The notes beneath the pieces were generated by a model. The model ran no database searches, was not told the origin of the DNA, and saw nothing but the letters and a program-made list of their open reading frames with translations. 64,000 nucleotides of DNA from Arenicola marina (Eukaryota; Annelida; Polychaeta; Arenicolidae): contig OZ025256.1 of the NCBI GenBank assembly GCA_964019135.1, positions 35,622,035-35,686,034 of the forward strand, read 5' to 3'. Each line of letters opens with the position of its first letter. Position 1 is the stretch's first letter. The translations under genes and the position numbers were made by a program. Below, one piece after another: positions 1-11,940 of this stretch.

Positions 1-3000
1 TGTGAGGTAATGGTGTGAGGTAATGGTGTAAGGTAATGGCGTGAGGTAATGGCGTGAGGTAATGGTGTGAGGTAATGGTGTGAGGTAATGGTGTAAGGTA
101 ATGGCGTGAGGTAATGGCGTGAGGTAATGGCGTGAGGTAATGGTGTAAGGTAATGGTGTGAGGTAATGGCGTCAGGTAATGGTGTGAGGTAATGGTGTGA
201 GGTAATGGCGCGAGGTAATGGCGTGAGGTAATGGCGTGAGGTAATGGCGTGGGGTAATGACGTGAGGTAATGGCGTGAGGTAATGGTGTGAGGTAATGGT
301 GTGAGGTAATGGCGTGAGGTAATGGCGTGCGGTAGTGGTGTGAGGTAATGGCGTGAGGTAAAGGCATGAGGTAATGGTATGAGGTAATGGCGTGATGTAA
401 TGTTGTAAGATAATGGCGTGAGGTAATAATGTTAGGTAATGGCGTGAGGTAATGGTGTGAGGTAAGAACGTGAGGTAATGGTCTGAGGTAATAGTGTGAG
501 GTAACGGTGTGAAGTAATGGTGCAAGGTACTGGTATGAGGTAATGACGTGAGGTAATGGTGTGAGGTAATGGTGTGAGGTAATGGTGTAAGGTAATGGTA
601 TGAGGTAATGGCGTGATTTAATGTTGTAAGGTAATGGCGTGAGGTAATGACGTTAGGTAATGGTGTGAGGTTATGGCGTGAGTTAATGGTGCAAGGTAAT
701 GGTATGCGGTAATGGCGTGAGGTAATGACGTTAGGTAATGGCGTGAGGTAATGGCTTGAGGTAATGACGTGAGGTAATGGCGTGAGGTAATGACGTGAGG
801 TAAGGGCGTGAGGTAATGGCGTGAGTTCATAGTGTGACGTAATGGCGTGAGGTAATGGCGTGAGGTAATGGCGTGAGGTAATGGCGTGAGGTAAGAGCCT
901 GAGGTAATGCGTGAGGTAATCGCGTGAGATAAGAGCCTGAGGTAATGGCGTGAGGTAATGGCGTGACGTAAGAGTGTGAGGTAATGGCGTGAGGTAATGA
1001 CGTTAGGTAATGGCGTGAGGTAATGGCGTGAGGTAATGGTGTGAGGTAATAGTGTGAAGTAATGGCGTGAGGTAATGACGTTAGGTAATGGCGTGAGGTA
1101 ATGGGGTGAGGTAATGGCGTGAGGTAATGGCGTGAGGTAATGGCGTGACGTAAGAGTGTGAGATAATGGTGTGAGGTAATGGCGTGAGGTAATTGTGTGA
1201 GGTAATGGCGTGAGGTAATAGCGTGAGGTAATGGCTTGAGGTAATGGTATGAGGTATGGGCGTGAGTTAATGGCGTAAGGTAATGGCGTGAGGTAATAGT
1301 GTGAGGTAATGGCGTGAGGTAATGACGTTAGGTAATGGCGTGAGGTAATGGGGTGAGGTAATGGCGTGAGGTAATGGCGTGAGGTAATGGTATGAGGTAT
1401 GGGCGTGAGTTAATGGCGTGAGGTAATGGCGTGAGGTAATAGTGTGAGGTAATGGCGTGAGGTAATGACGTTAGGTAATGGCCTGAGGTAATGGGGTGAG
1501 GTAATGGCGTGAGGTAATGGCGTGAGGTAATGGCGTGACGTAAGAGTGTGAGGTAATGGTGTGAGGTAATGGCGTGACGTAATTGTGTGAGGTAATGGCG
1601 TGAGGTAATCGCGTGAGGTAATGGCTTGAGGTAATGGTGTGAGGTAATTGCGTGAGGTAATGGGGTGAGGCAATGGCGTGAGGTAATGATGTGAGGTAAT
1701 GGTGTGAAGTAATGGCGTGAGGTAATGACGTGAGGTAATGGGGTGAGGCAATGGCGTGAGGTAATGGCTTGAGGTAATGGTGTGAGGTAATTGCGTGAGG
1801 TAATGGTGTGAGGCAATGGCGTGAGGTAATGACGTGAGGTAATGGTGTGAAGTAATGGCGTGAGGTTATGACGTGAGGTAATGGGGTGAGGTAATGGCGT
1901 GAGGTAATGGCGCGAGGTAATGGCGTGAGGTAATGGCGTGAGGTAATGGCTTGAGTTAATGGTGTGAGGTAATGGCGTGAGGTAATGGGGTGAGGAAATG
2001 GTGTGAGGTAATGGTGTGAGGTAATGGCGTGAGGTAATGGTGTGAGGTAATGGTGTGAGGTAATGGTGTAAGGTAATGCCGTGAGGTAATGGCGTGAGGT
2101 AATGGTGTAAGGTAATGGTGTGAGGTAATGGCGTCAGGTAATGGTGTGAGGTAATGGTGTGAGGTAATGGCGCGAGGTAATGGCGTGAGGTAATGGCGTG
2201 AGGTAATGGTGTGAGGTAATAGTGTGAGGTAATGGCGTGAGGTAATGACGTTAGGTAATGGCGTGAGGTAATGGGGTGAGGTAATGGCGTGAGGTAATGG
2301 CGTGAGGTAATGGCGTGACGTAAGAGTGTGAGATAATGGTGTGAGGTAATGGCGTGAGGTAATTGTGTGAGGTAATGGCGTGAGGTAATAGCGTGAGGTA
2401 ATGGCTTGAGGTAATGGTATGAGGTATGGGCGTGAGTTAATGGCGTAAGGTAATGGCGTGAGGTAATAGTGTGAGGTAATGGCGTGAGGTAATGACGTTA
2501 GGTAATGGCGTGAGGTAATGGGGTGAGGTAATGGCGTGAGGTAATGGCGTGAGGTAATGGTATGAGGTATGGGCGTGAGTTAATGGCGTGAGGTAATGGC
2601 GTGAGGTAATGGTGTGAGGTAATGGCGTGAGGTAATGGTGTGAGGTAATGGTGTGAGGTAATGGCGTGAGGTAATGGCGTGAGGTAATGGTGTGAGGTAA
2701 TGGCGTGAGGTAAGGGCATGAGGTAATGGTATGAGGTAATGGCGTGATGTAATGTTGTAAGATAATGGCGTGAGGTAATAATGTTAGGTAATGGCGTGAG
2801 GTAATGGTGTGAGGTAATGGCGTGAGGTAATGGCGTGAGGTAATGGCGTGAGGTAATGGCGTGAGGTAATGGTGTGAGGTAACGGTATGAGGTAATGGTG
2901 TGAGGTAATGGTGTGAGGTAATGGCGTGAGGTAATGGCGTGAGGTAATAGTGTGAGGTAATGGTGTGAGGTAATGGCGTGAGGTAATGGCGTGAGGTAAT

Positions 3001-3535
3001 GGCGTGAGGTAATGGCGTGAGGTAATGGCGTGAGGTAATGGTGTGAGGTAATGGTGTGAGGTAATGGTGTAAGGTAATGGCGTGAGGTAATGGCGTGAGG
3101 TAATGGCGTGAGGTAATGGCGTGAGGTAATGGTGTGAGGTAATGGTGTGAGGTAATGGTGTGAGGTAATGGCGCGAGGTAATGGCGTGAGGTAATGGCGT
3201 GAGGTAATGGCGTGGGGTAATGACGTAAGGTAATGGCGTGAGGTAATGGTGTGAGGTAATGGTGTGAGGTAATGGCGTGAGGTAATGGCGTGCGGTAGTG
3301 GTGTGAGGTAATGGCGTGAGGTAAAGGCATGAGGTAATGGTATGAGGTAATGGCGTGATGTAATGTTGTAAGATAATGGCGTGAGGTAATAATGTTAGGT
3401 AATGGCGTGAGGTAATGGTGTGAGGTAAGAACGTGAGGTAATGGTGTGAGGTAATGGTGTGAGGTAATGGTGTAAGGTAATGGCGTGAGGTAATGGCGTG
3501 AGGTAATGGCGTGAGGTAATGGCGTGAGGTAATGG
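1..3535 (+). repeat. 3,535-bp higher-order repeat, first copy
   Basis: Sequence at position p recurs at p+3,535 from the window start to about 2,735. The length is 271 units of 13 bp plus one 12-bp unit (903-914). The barcode includes the GCGTGCGGTAGTGG unit near 325, the GATTTAATGTTG unit near 615, the GAGTTCATAGTG unit near 833 and the AATGCCGTG unit near 2,075. The true edge of the repeat is unknown because it runs off the left end of the window, so position 1 is an arbitrary start. Few mismatches are visible (for example G at 7 against A at 3,542), so the duplication is fairly recent. Confidence 0.9.
903..914 (+). repeat. 12-bp short unit (first of 28)
   Basis: The unit is GGTAATGCGTGA, one G short of the consensus. 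Copies start at 903, 4438, 6816, 7075, 10039, 15199, 18058, 19929, 21540, 22865, 27180, 29051, 30662, 31987, 35431, 38355, 41279, 43150, 44761, 48127, 49998, 51323, 53311, 54922, 58288, 60159, 61484 and 63550. Nearly all follow a GTAAGAGCCTGAGG or GTAAGGGCGTGAGG unit and most precede a TCGCGTGAGATAAG context. They therefore descend from one deletion event spread by HOR amplification. Each shifts the phase by one base, which explains why HOR lengths are not multiples of 13. Confidence 0.93.
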
Positions 3536-6270
3536 TGTGAGATAATGGTGTGAGGTAATGGTGTAAGGTAATGGCGTGAGGTAATGGCGTGAGGTAATGG
3601 TGTGAGGTAATGGTGTGAGGTAATGGTGTAAGGTAATGGCGTGAGGTAATGGCGTGAGGTAATGGCGTGAGGTAATGGTGTAAGGTAATGGTGTGAGGTA
3701 ATGGCGTCAGGTAATGGTGTGAGGTAATGGTGTGAGGTAATGGCGCGAGGTAATGGCGTGAGGTAATGGCGTGAGGTAATGGCGTGGGGTAATGACGTGA
3801 GGTAATGGCGTGAGGTAATGGTGTGAGGTAATGGTGTGAGGTAATGGCGTGAGGTAATGGCGTGCGGTAGTGGTGTGAGGTAATGGCGTGAGGTAAAGGC
3901 ATGAGGTAATGGTATGAGGTAATGGCGTGATGTAATGTTGTAAGATAATGGCGTGAGGTAATAATGTTAGGTAATGGCGTGAGGTAATGGTGTGAGGTAA
4001 GAACGTGAGGTAATGGTCTGAGGTAATAGTGTGAGGTAACGGTGTGAAGTAATGGTGCAAGGTACTGGTATGAGGTAATGACGTGAGGTAATGGTGTGAG
4101 GTAATGGTGTGAGGTAATGGTGTAAGGTAATGGTATGAGGTAATGGCGTGATTTAATGTTGTAAGGTAATGGCGTGAGGTAATGACGTTAGGTAATGGTG
4201 TGAGGTTATGGCGTGAGTTAATGGTGCAAGGTAATGGTATGCGGTAATGGCGTGAGGTAATGACGTTAGGTAATGGCGTGAGGTAATGGCTTGAGGTAAT
4301 GACGTGAGGTAATGGCGTGAGGTAATGACGTGAGGTAAGGGCGTGAGGTAATGGCGTGAGTTCATAGTGTGACGTAATGGCGTGAGGTAATGGCGTGAGG
4401 TAATGGCGTGAGGTAATGGCGTGAGGTAAGAGCCTGAGGTAATGCGTGAGGTAATCGCGTGAGATAAGAGCCTGAGGTAATGGCGTGAGGTAATGGCGTG
4501 ACGTAAGAGTGTGAGGTAATGGCGTGAGGTAATGACGTTAGGTAATGGCGTGAGGTAATGGCGTGAGGTAATGGTGTGAGGTAATAGTGTGAAGTAATGG
4601 CGTGAGGTAATGACGTTAGGTAATGGCGTGAGGTAATGGGGTGAGGTAATGGCGTGAGGTAATGGCGTGAGGTAATGGCGTGACGTAAGAGTGTGAGATA
4701 ATGGTGTGAGGTAATGGCGTGAGGTAATTGTGTGAGGTAATGGCGTGAGGTAATAGCGTGAGGTAATGGCTTGAGGTAATGGTATGAGGTATGGGCGTGA
4801 GTTAATGGCGTAAGGTAATGGCGTGAGGTAATAGTGTGAGGTAATGGCGTGAGGTAATGACGTTAGGTAATGGCGTGAGGTAATGGGGTGAGGTAATGGC
4901 GTGAGGTAATGGCGTGAGGTAATGGTATGAGGTATGGGCGTGAGTTAATGGCGTGAGGTAATGGCGTGAGGTAATAGTGTGAGGTAATGGCGTGAGGTAA
5001 TGACGTTAGGTAATGGCCTGAGGTAATGGGGTGAGGTAATGGCGTGAGGTAATGGCGTGAGGTAATGGCGTGACGTAAGAGTGTGAGGTAATGGTGTGAG
5101 GTAATGGCGTGACGTAATTGTGTGAGGTAATGGCGTGAGGTAATCGCGTGAGGTAATGGCTTGAGGTAATGGTGTGAGGTAATTGCGTGAGGTAATGGGG
5201 TGAGGCAATGGCGTGAGGTAATGATGTGAGGTAATGGTGTGAAGTAATGGCGTGAGGTAATGACGTGAGGTAATGGGGTGAGGCAATGGCGTGAGGTAAT
5301 GGCTTGAGGTAATGGTGTGAGGTAATTGCGTGAGGTAATGGTGTGAGGCAATGGCGTGAGGTAATGACGTGAGGTAATGGTGTGAAGTAATGGCGTGAGG
5401 TTATGACGTGAGGTAATGGGGTGAGGTAATGGCGTGAGGTAATGGCGCGAGGTAATGGCGTGAGGTAATGGCGTGAGGTAATGGCTTGAGTTAATGGTGT
5501 GAGGTAATGGCGTGAGGTAATGGGGTGAGGAAATGGTGTGAGGTAATGGTGTGAGGTAATGGCGTGAGGTAATGGTGTGAGGTAATGGTGTGAGGTAATG
5601 GTGTAAGGTAATGCCGTGAGGTAATGGCGTGAGGTAATGGTGTAAGGTAATGGTGTGAGGTAATGGCGTCAGGTAATGGTGTGAGGTAATGGTGTGAGGT
5701 AATGGCGCGAGGTAATGGCGTGAGGTAATGGCGTGAGGTAATGGTGTGAGGTAATAGTGTGAGGTAATGGCGTGAGGTAATGACGTTAGGTAATGGCGTG
5801 AGGTAATGGTGTGAGGTAATGGCGTGAGGTAATGGCGTGAGGTAATGGCGTGACGTAAGAGTGTGAGATAATGGTGTGAGGTAATGGCGTGAGGTAATTG
5901 TGTGAGGTAATGGCGTGAGGTGTTAGCGTGAGGTAATGGCTTGAGGTAATGGTATGAGGTATGGGCGTGAGTTAATGGCGTAAGGTAATGGCGTGAGGTA
6001 ATAGTGTGAGGTAATGGCGTGAGGTAATGACGTTAGGTAATGGCGTGAGGTAATGGGGTGAGGTAATGGCGTGAGGTAATGGCGTGAGGTAATGGTATGA
6101 GGTATGGGCGTGAGTTAATGGCGTGAGGTAATGGCGTGAGGTAATGGTGTGAGGTAATGGCGTGAGGTAATGGTGTGAGGTAATGGTGTGAGGTAATGGC
6201 GTGAGGTAATGGCGTGAGGTAATGGTGTGAGGTAATGGCGTGAGGTAAGGGCATGAGGTAATGGTATGAG
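3536..6270 (+). repeat. 3,535-bp higher-order repeat, second copy, truncated
   Basis: Copy of 1-2,735 with its 12-bp unit at 4,438-4,449. Differences from the first copy include GGTG in place of GGGG near 5,816 and a GGTGTTAGCG unit near 5,919. At about 6,270 the register jumps: downstream sequence matches 3,827 onward at offset 2,443 instead of continuing at 3,535. This implies loss of 1,092 bp (84 units) across the boundary to a third copy. Confidence 0.87.
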
Positions 6271-6800
6271 GTAATGGTGTGAGGTAATGGCGTGAGGTAA
6301 TGGCGTGCGGTAGTGGTGTGAGGTAATGGCGTGAGGTAAAGGCATGAGGTAATGGTATGAGGTAATGGCGTGATGTAATGTTGTAAGATAATGGCGTGAG
6401 GTAATAATGTTAGGTAATGGCGTGAGGTAATGGTGTGAGGTAAGAACGTGAGGTAATGGTCTGAGGTAATAGTGTGAGGTAACGGTGTGAAGTAATGGTG
6501 CAAGGTACTGGTATGAGGTAATGACGTGAGGTAATGGTGTGAGGTAATGGTGTGAGGTAATGGTGTAAGGTAATAGTATGAGGTAATGGCGTGATTTAAT
6601 GTTGTAAGGTAATGGCGTGAGGTAATGACGTTAGGTAATGGTGTGAGGTTATGGCGTGAGTTAATGGTGCAAGGTAATGGTATGCGGTAATGGCGTGAGG
6701 TAATGACGTTAGGGAATGGCGTGAGGTAATGGCTTGAGGTAATGACGTGAGGTAATGGCGTGAGGTAATGACGTGAGGTAATGGCGTGAGGTAATGGCGT
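6271..6800 (+). repeat. Third copy of the 3,535-bp family, partial
   Basis: Matches 293 onward (offset 5,978) and 3,828 onward (offset 2,443), including the GCGTGCGGTAG unit at 6,301 and the GATTTAATGTTG unit near 6,592. Near 6,780 it lacks five units (65 bp) relative to the first copy, including the GAGTTCATAGTG landmark: the following 12-bp unit sits at 6,816 where the offset predicts 6,881. Confidence 0.82.
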
Positions 6801-7318
6801 GAGGTAAGAGCCTGAGGTAATGCGTGAGGTAATCGCGTGAGATAAGAGCCTGAGGTAATGGCGTGAGGTAATGGCGTGAGGTAAGAGCCTGGGGTAATGG
6901 CGTGAGGTAATGGCGTGAGGTAAAGGCGTGAGGTAATGGTGTTAGGTAATGGCGTGGGGTAATGGCGTGAGGTTGTGACGTGAGGTAATGGCGTGACGTA
7001 AGAGCGTGAGGTAATGGTGTGAGGTAATGGCGTGAGGTAATGGCGTGAGGTAATGGCGTGAGGTAAGAGCCTGAGGTAATGCGTGAGGTAATCGCGTGAG
7101 ATAAGAGCCTGAGGTAATGGCGTGCGGTAATGGCGTGAGGTAAGAGCCTGGGGTAATGGCGTGAGGTAATGGCGTGAGGTAAAGGCGTGAGGTAATGGTG
7201 TTAGGTAATGGCGTGGGGTAATGGCGTGAGGTTGTGACGTGAGGTAATGGCGTGACGTAAGAGCGTGAGGTAATGGTGTGAGGTAATGGCGTGAGGTAAT
7301 TGAGTGAGGTAATGGCGT
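6801..7318 (+). repeat. 259-bp local tandem duplication
   Basis: The block at 6,801-7,059 is repeated at 7,060-7,318. Its length is 19 units of 13 bp plus one 12-bp unit (6,816-6,827, repeated at 7,075-7,086). It carries the GAGCCTG, CGCGTGAGATAAG, GCCTGGGG and GGTTGTGACG marker units. The second copy has a private C in a GTGCGG unit near 7,125 where the first copy has GTGAGG. Confidence 0.87.
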
Positions 7319-9039
7319 GAGGTAATGGTGTGAGGTAATGGCGTGAGGTAATGACGTTAGGTAATGGCGTGAGGTAATGGCGTGAGGTAATGGTGTGAGG
7401 TAATAGTGTGAGGTAATGGCGTGAGGTAATGACGTTAGGTAATGGCGTGAGGTAATGGGGTGAGGTAATGGCGTGAGGTAATGGCGTGAGGTAATGGCGT
7501 GACGTAAGAGTGTGAGATAATAGTGTGAGGTAATGGCGTGAGGTAATTGTGTGAGGTAATGGCGTGAGGTAATAGCGTGAGGTAATGGCTTGAGGTAATG
7601 GTATGAGGTATGGGCGTGAGTTAATGGCGTAAGGTAATGGCGTGAGGTAATAGTGTGAGGTAATGGGGTGAGGCAATGGCGTGAGGTAATGATGTGAGGT
7701 AATGGTGTGAAGTAATGGCGTGAGGTAATGACGTGAGGTAATGGGGTGAGGCAATGGCGTGAGGTAATGGCTTGAGGTAATGGTGTGAGGTAATTGCGTG
7801 AGGTAATGGTGTGAGGCAATGGCGTGAGGTAATGACGTGAGGTAATGGTGTGAAGTAATGGCGTGAGGTAATGACGTGAGGTAATGGGGTGAGGTAATGG
7901 CGTGAGGTAATGGCGCGAGGTAATGGCGTGAGGTAATGGCGTGAGGTAATGGCTTGAGTTAATGGTGTGAGGTAATGGCGTGAGGTAATGGGGTGAGGAA
8001 ATGGTGTGAGGTAATGGTGTGAGGTAATGGCGTGAGGTAATGGTGTGAGGTAATGGTGTGAGGTAATGGTGTAAGGTAATGCCGTGAGGTAATGGCGTGA
8101 GGTAATGGTGTAAGGTAATGGTGTGAGGTAATGGCGTCAGGTAATGGTGTGAGGTAATGGTGTGAGGTAATGGCGCGAGGTAATGGCGTGAGGTAATGGC
8201 GTGAGGTAATGGTGTGAGGTAATAGTGTGAGGTAATGGCGTGAGGTAATGACGTTAGGTAATGGCGTGAGGTAATGGGGTGAGGTAATGGCGTGAGGTAA
8301 TGGCGTGAGGTAATGGCGTGACGTAAGAGTGTGAGATAATGGTGTGAGGTAATGGCGTGAGGTAATTGTGTGAGGTAATGGCGTGAGGTAATAGCGTGAG
8401 GTAATGGCTTGAGGTAATGGTATGAGGTATGGGCGTGAGTTAATGGCGTAAGGTAATGGCGTGAGGTAATATTGTGAGGTAATGGCGTGAGGTAATGACG
8501 TTAGGTAATGGCGTGAGGTAATGGGGTGAGGTAATGGCGTGAGGTAATGGCGTGAGGTAATGGTATGAGGTATGGGCGTGAGTTAATGGCGTGAGGTAAT
8601 GGCGTGAGGTAATGGTGTGAAGGTAATGGCGTGAGGTAATGGTGTGAGGTAATGGTGTGAGGTAATGGCGTGAGGTAATGGCGTGAGGTAATGGTGTGAG
8701 GTAATGGCGTGAGGTAAGGGCATGAGGTAATGGTATGAGGTAATGGCGTGATGTAATGTTGTAAGATAATGGCGTGAGGTAATAATGTTAGGTAATGGCG
8801 TGAGGTAATGGTGTGAGGTAATGGCGTGAGGTAATGGCGTGAGGTAATGGCGTGAGGTAATGGCGTGAGGTAATGGTGTGAGGTAACGGTATGAGGTAAT
8901 GGTGTTAGGTAATGGTGTGACGTAATGGCGTGAGGTAATGGCGTGAGGTAATGGTGTGAGGTAATGGTGTGAGGTAATGGCGTGAGGTAATGGCGTGAGG
9001 TAATGGCGTGAGGTAATGGCGTGAGGTAATGGCGTGAGG
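7319..9039 (+). repeat. Rearranged copy of the 1,661-2,960 segment
   Basis: From 7,664 the sequence follows 1,661 onward at offset 6,003, becoming 6,004 after the 14-bp unit at 8,608. Landmarks are the GGGGTGAGGCAATGG unit at 7,664, the AATGCCGTG unit at 8,078-8,086 and the AACGGTATG unit at 8,885 (2,881 in the first copy). Just before 7,664 a TAATAGTGTGAGG unit is joined directly to it, which looks like a deletion junction compared with 10,611-10,980. Toward 9,040 the offset falls from 6,004 to 5,601, implying loss of 403 bp (31 units). Confidence 0.8.
8608..8621 (+). repeat. The only 14-bp unit found in the window
   Basis: The unit reads GGTAATGGTGTGAA, with one extra A before the next GG at 8,622. 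The corresponding units near 2,605 and 6,140 are 13 bp. Offsets across it shift by exactly +1 (6,003 to 6,004), so it is a private single-base insertion. Confidence 0.9.
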
Positions 9040-10095
9040 TAATGGTGTGAGGTAATGGTGTGAGGTAATGGTGTAAGGTAATGGCGTGAGGTAATGGCGT
9101 GAGGTAATGGCGTAAGGTAATGGCGTGAGGTAATGGTGTGAGGTAATGGTGTGAGGTAATGGTGTAAGGTAATGGCGTGAGGTAATGGCGTGAGGTAATG
9201 GTGTGAGGTAATGGTGTGAGGTAATGGTGTAAGGTAATGGCGTGAGGTAATGGCGTGAGGTAATGGCGTGAGGTAATGGTGTAAGGTAATGGTGTGAGGT
9301 AATGGCGTCAGGTAATGGTGTGAGGTAATGGTGTGAGGTAATGGCGCGAGGTAATGGCGTGAGGTAATGGCGTGAGGTAATGGCGTGGGGTAATGACGTG
9401 AGGTAATGGCGTGAGGTAATGGTGTGAGGTAATGGTGTGAGGTAATGGCGTGAGGTAATGGCGTGCGGTAGTGGTGTGAGGTAATGGCGTGAGGTAAAGG
9501 CATGAGGTAATGGTATGAGGTAATGGCGTGATGTAATGTTGTAAGATAATGGCGTGAGGTAATAATGTTAGGTAATGGCGTGAGGTAATGGTGTGAGGTA
9601 AGAACGTGAGGTAATGGTCTGAGGTAATAGTGTGAGGTAACGGTGTGAAGTAATGGTGCAAGGTACTGGTATGAGGTAATGACGTGAGGTAATGGTGTGA
9701 GGTAATGGTGTGAGGTAATGGTGTAAGGTAATGGTATGAGGTAATGGCGTGATTTAATGTTGTAAGGTAATGGCGTGAGGTAATGACGTTAGGTAATGGT
9801 GTGAGGTTATGGCGTGAGTTAATGGTGCAAGGTAATGGTATGCGGTAATGGCGTGAGGTAATGACGTTAGGGAATGGCGTGAGGTAATGGCTTGAGGTAA
9901 TGACGTGAGGTAATGGCGTGAGGTAATGACGTGAGGTAAGGGCGTGAGGTAATGGCGTGAGTTCATAGTGTGACGTAATGGCGTGAGGTAATGGCGTGAG
10001 GTAATGGCGTGAGGTAATGGCGTGAGGTAAGAGCCTGAGGTAATGCGTGAGGTAATCGCGTGAGATAAGAGCCTGAGGTAATGGCGTGAGGTAAT
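9040..10095 (+). repeat. Copy of 3,439-4,494 (offset 5,601)
   Basis: Offset 5,601 equals 431 units minus 2 bp. That fits three 12-bp units and one 14-bp unit lying between the copies. It carries the GCGTGCGGTAG, GATTTAATGTTG and GAGTTCATAG landmarks and a 12-bp unit at 10,039-10,050. It shares an AGGGAATGG variant near 9,869 with 6,711 that 742 and 4,277 lack. This suggests the 6.7-kb and 9.9-kb copies are closer relatives. Confidence 0.83.
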
Positions 10096-10640
10096 GGCGT
10101 GAGGTAAGAGCCTGGGGTAATGGCGTGAGGTAATGGCGTGAGGTAAAGGCGTGAGGTAATGGTGTTAGGTAATGGCGTGGGGTAATGGCGTGAGGTTGTG
10201 ACGTGAGGTAATGGCGTGACGTAAGAGCGTGAGGTAATGGTGTGAGGTAATGGCGTGAGGTAATTGAGTGAGGTAATGGCGTGAGGTAATGGTGTGAGGT
10301 AATGGCGTGAGGTAATGACGTTAGGTAATGGCGTGAGGTAATGGCGTGAGGTAATGGTGTGAGGTAATAGTGTGAGGTAATGGCGTGAGGTAATGACGTT
10401 AGGTAATGGCGTGAGGTAATGGGGTGAGGTAATGGCGTGAGGTAATGGCGTGAGGTAATGGCGTGACGTAAGAGTGTGAGATAATGGTGTGAGGTAATGG
10501 CGTGAGGTAATTGTGTGAGGTAATGGCGTGAGGTAATAGCGTGAGGTAATGGCTTGAGGTAATGGTATGAGGTATGGGCGTGAGTTAATGGCGTAAGGTA
10601 ATGGCGTGAGGTAATAGTGTGAGGTAATGGCGTGAGGTAA
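10096..10640 (+). repeat. Copy of 7,132-7,676 type sequence (offset 2,964)
   Basis: The GCCTGGGG unit at 10,109 corresponds to 7,145 (offset 2,964 = 228 units). The GGTTGTGACG, GACGTAAGAGCG and AATTGAGTG units follow in the same order as at 7,231-7,316. This splices one family branch onto the 3,535-bp family, so the block boundary near 10,095 is a recombination point. Confidence 0.75.
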
Positions 10641-11940
10641 TGACGTTAGGTAATGGCGTGAGGTAATGGGGTGAGGTAATGGCGTGAGGTAATGGCGTGA
10701 GGTAATGGTATGAGGTATGGGCGTGAGTTAATGGCGTGAGGTAATGGCGTGAGGTAATAGTGTGAGGTAATGGCGTGAGGTAATGACGTTAGGTAATGGC
10801 CTGAGGTAATGGGGTGAGGTAATGGCGTGAGGTAATGGCGTGAGGTAATGGCGTGACGTAAGAGTGTGAGGTAATGGTGTGAGGTAATGGCGTGACGTAA
10901 TTGTGTGAGGTAATGGCGTGAGGTAATCGCGTGAGGTAATGGCTTGAGGTAATGGTGTGAGGTAATTGCGTGAGGTAATGGGGTGAGGCAATGGCGTGAG
11001 GTAATGATGTGAGGTAATGGTGTGAAGTAATGGCGTGAGGTAATGACGTGAGGTAATGGGGTGAGGCAATGGCGTGAGGTAATGGCTTGAGGTAATGGTG
11101 TGAGGTAATTGCGTGAGGTAATGGTGTGAGGCAATGGCGTGAGGTAATGACGTGAGGTAATGGTGTGAAGTAATGGCGTGAGGTAATGACGTGAGGTAAT
11201 GGGGTGAGGTAATGGCGTGAGGTAATGGCGCGAGGTAATGGCGTGAGGTAATGGCGTGAGGTAATGGCTTGAGTTAATGGTGTGAGGTAATGGCGTGAGG
11301 TAATGGGGTGAGGAAATGGTGTGAGGTAATGGTGTGAGGTAATGGCGTGAGGTAATGGTGTGAGGTAATGGTGTGAGGTAATGGTGTAAGGTAATGCCGT
11401 GAGGTAATGGCGTGAGGTAATGGTGTAAGGTAATGGTGTGAGGTAATGGCGTCAGGTAATGGTGTGAGGTAATGGTGTGAGGTAATGGCGCGAGGTAATG
11501 GCGTGAGGTAATGGCGTGAGGTAATGGTGTGAGGTAATAGTGTGAGGTAATGGCGTGAGGTAATGACGTTAGGTAATGGCGTGAGGTAATGGGGTGAGGT
11601 AATGGCGTGAGGTAATGGCGTGAGGTAATGGCGTGACGTAAGAGTGTGAGATAATGGTGTGAGGTAATGGCGTGAGGTAATTGTGTGAGTTAATGGCGTG
11701 AGGTAATAGCGTGAGGTAATGGCTTGAGGTAGTGGTATGAGGTATGGGCGTGAGTTAATGGCGTAAGGTAATGGCGTGAGGTAATAGTGTGAGGTAATGG
11801 CGTGAGGTAATGACGTTAGGTAATGGCGTGAGGTAATGGGGTGAGGTAATGGCGTGAGGTAATGGCGTGAGGTAATGGTATGAGGTATGGGCGTGAGTTA
11901 ATGGCGTGAGGTAATGGCGTGAGGTAATGGTGTGAGGTAA
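10641..11940 (+). repeat. Copy of 4,858-6,157 (offset 5,783)
   Basis: Landmarks agree with 4,863-5,351 and with the AATGCCGTG unit (11,393-11,401 against 5,610-5,618). A GGTTATGACG unit near 5,400 is GGTAATGACG here. No 12-bp unit lies inside. The array then enters the 1,326-bp duplication. Confidence 0.82.

Noticed and set aside
6596-7819. 407-aa minus-strand ORF, the longest of about a hundred similar ones (others include 372 aa at 2,784-3,902 and 327 aa at 35,237-36,220)
   Set aside because: It is only the 13-residue peptide generated by three 13-bp units, it exists in all three minus frames at once, and its ends fall wherever a variant unit makes a stop. There is no promoter, non-repeat domain or independent codon signal, so I list no CDS.
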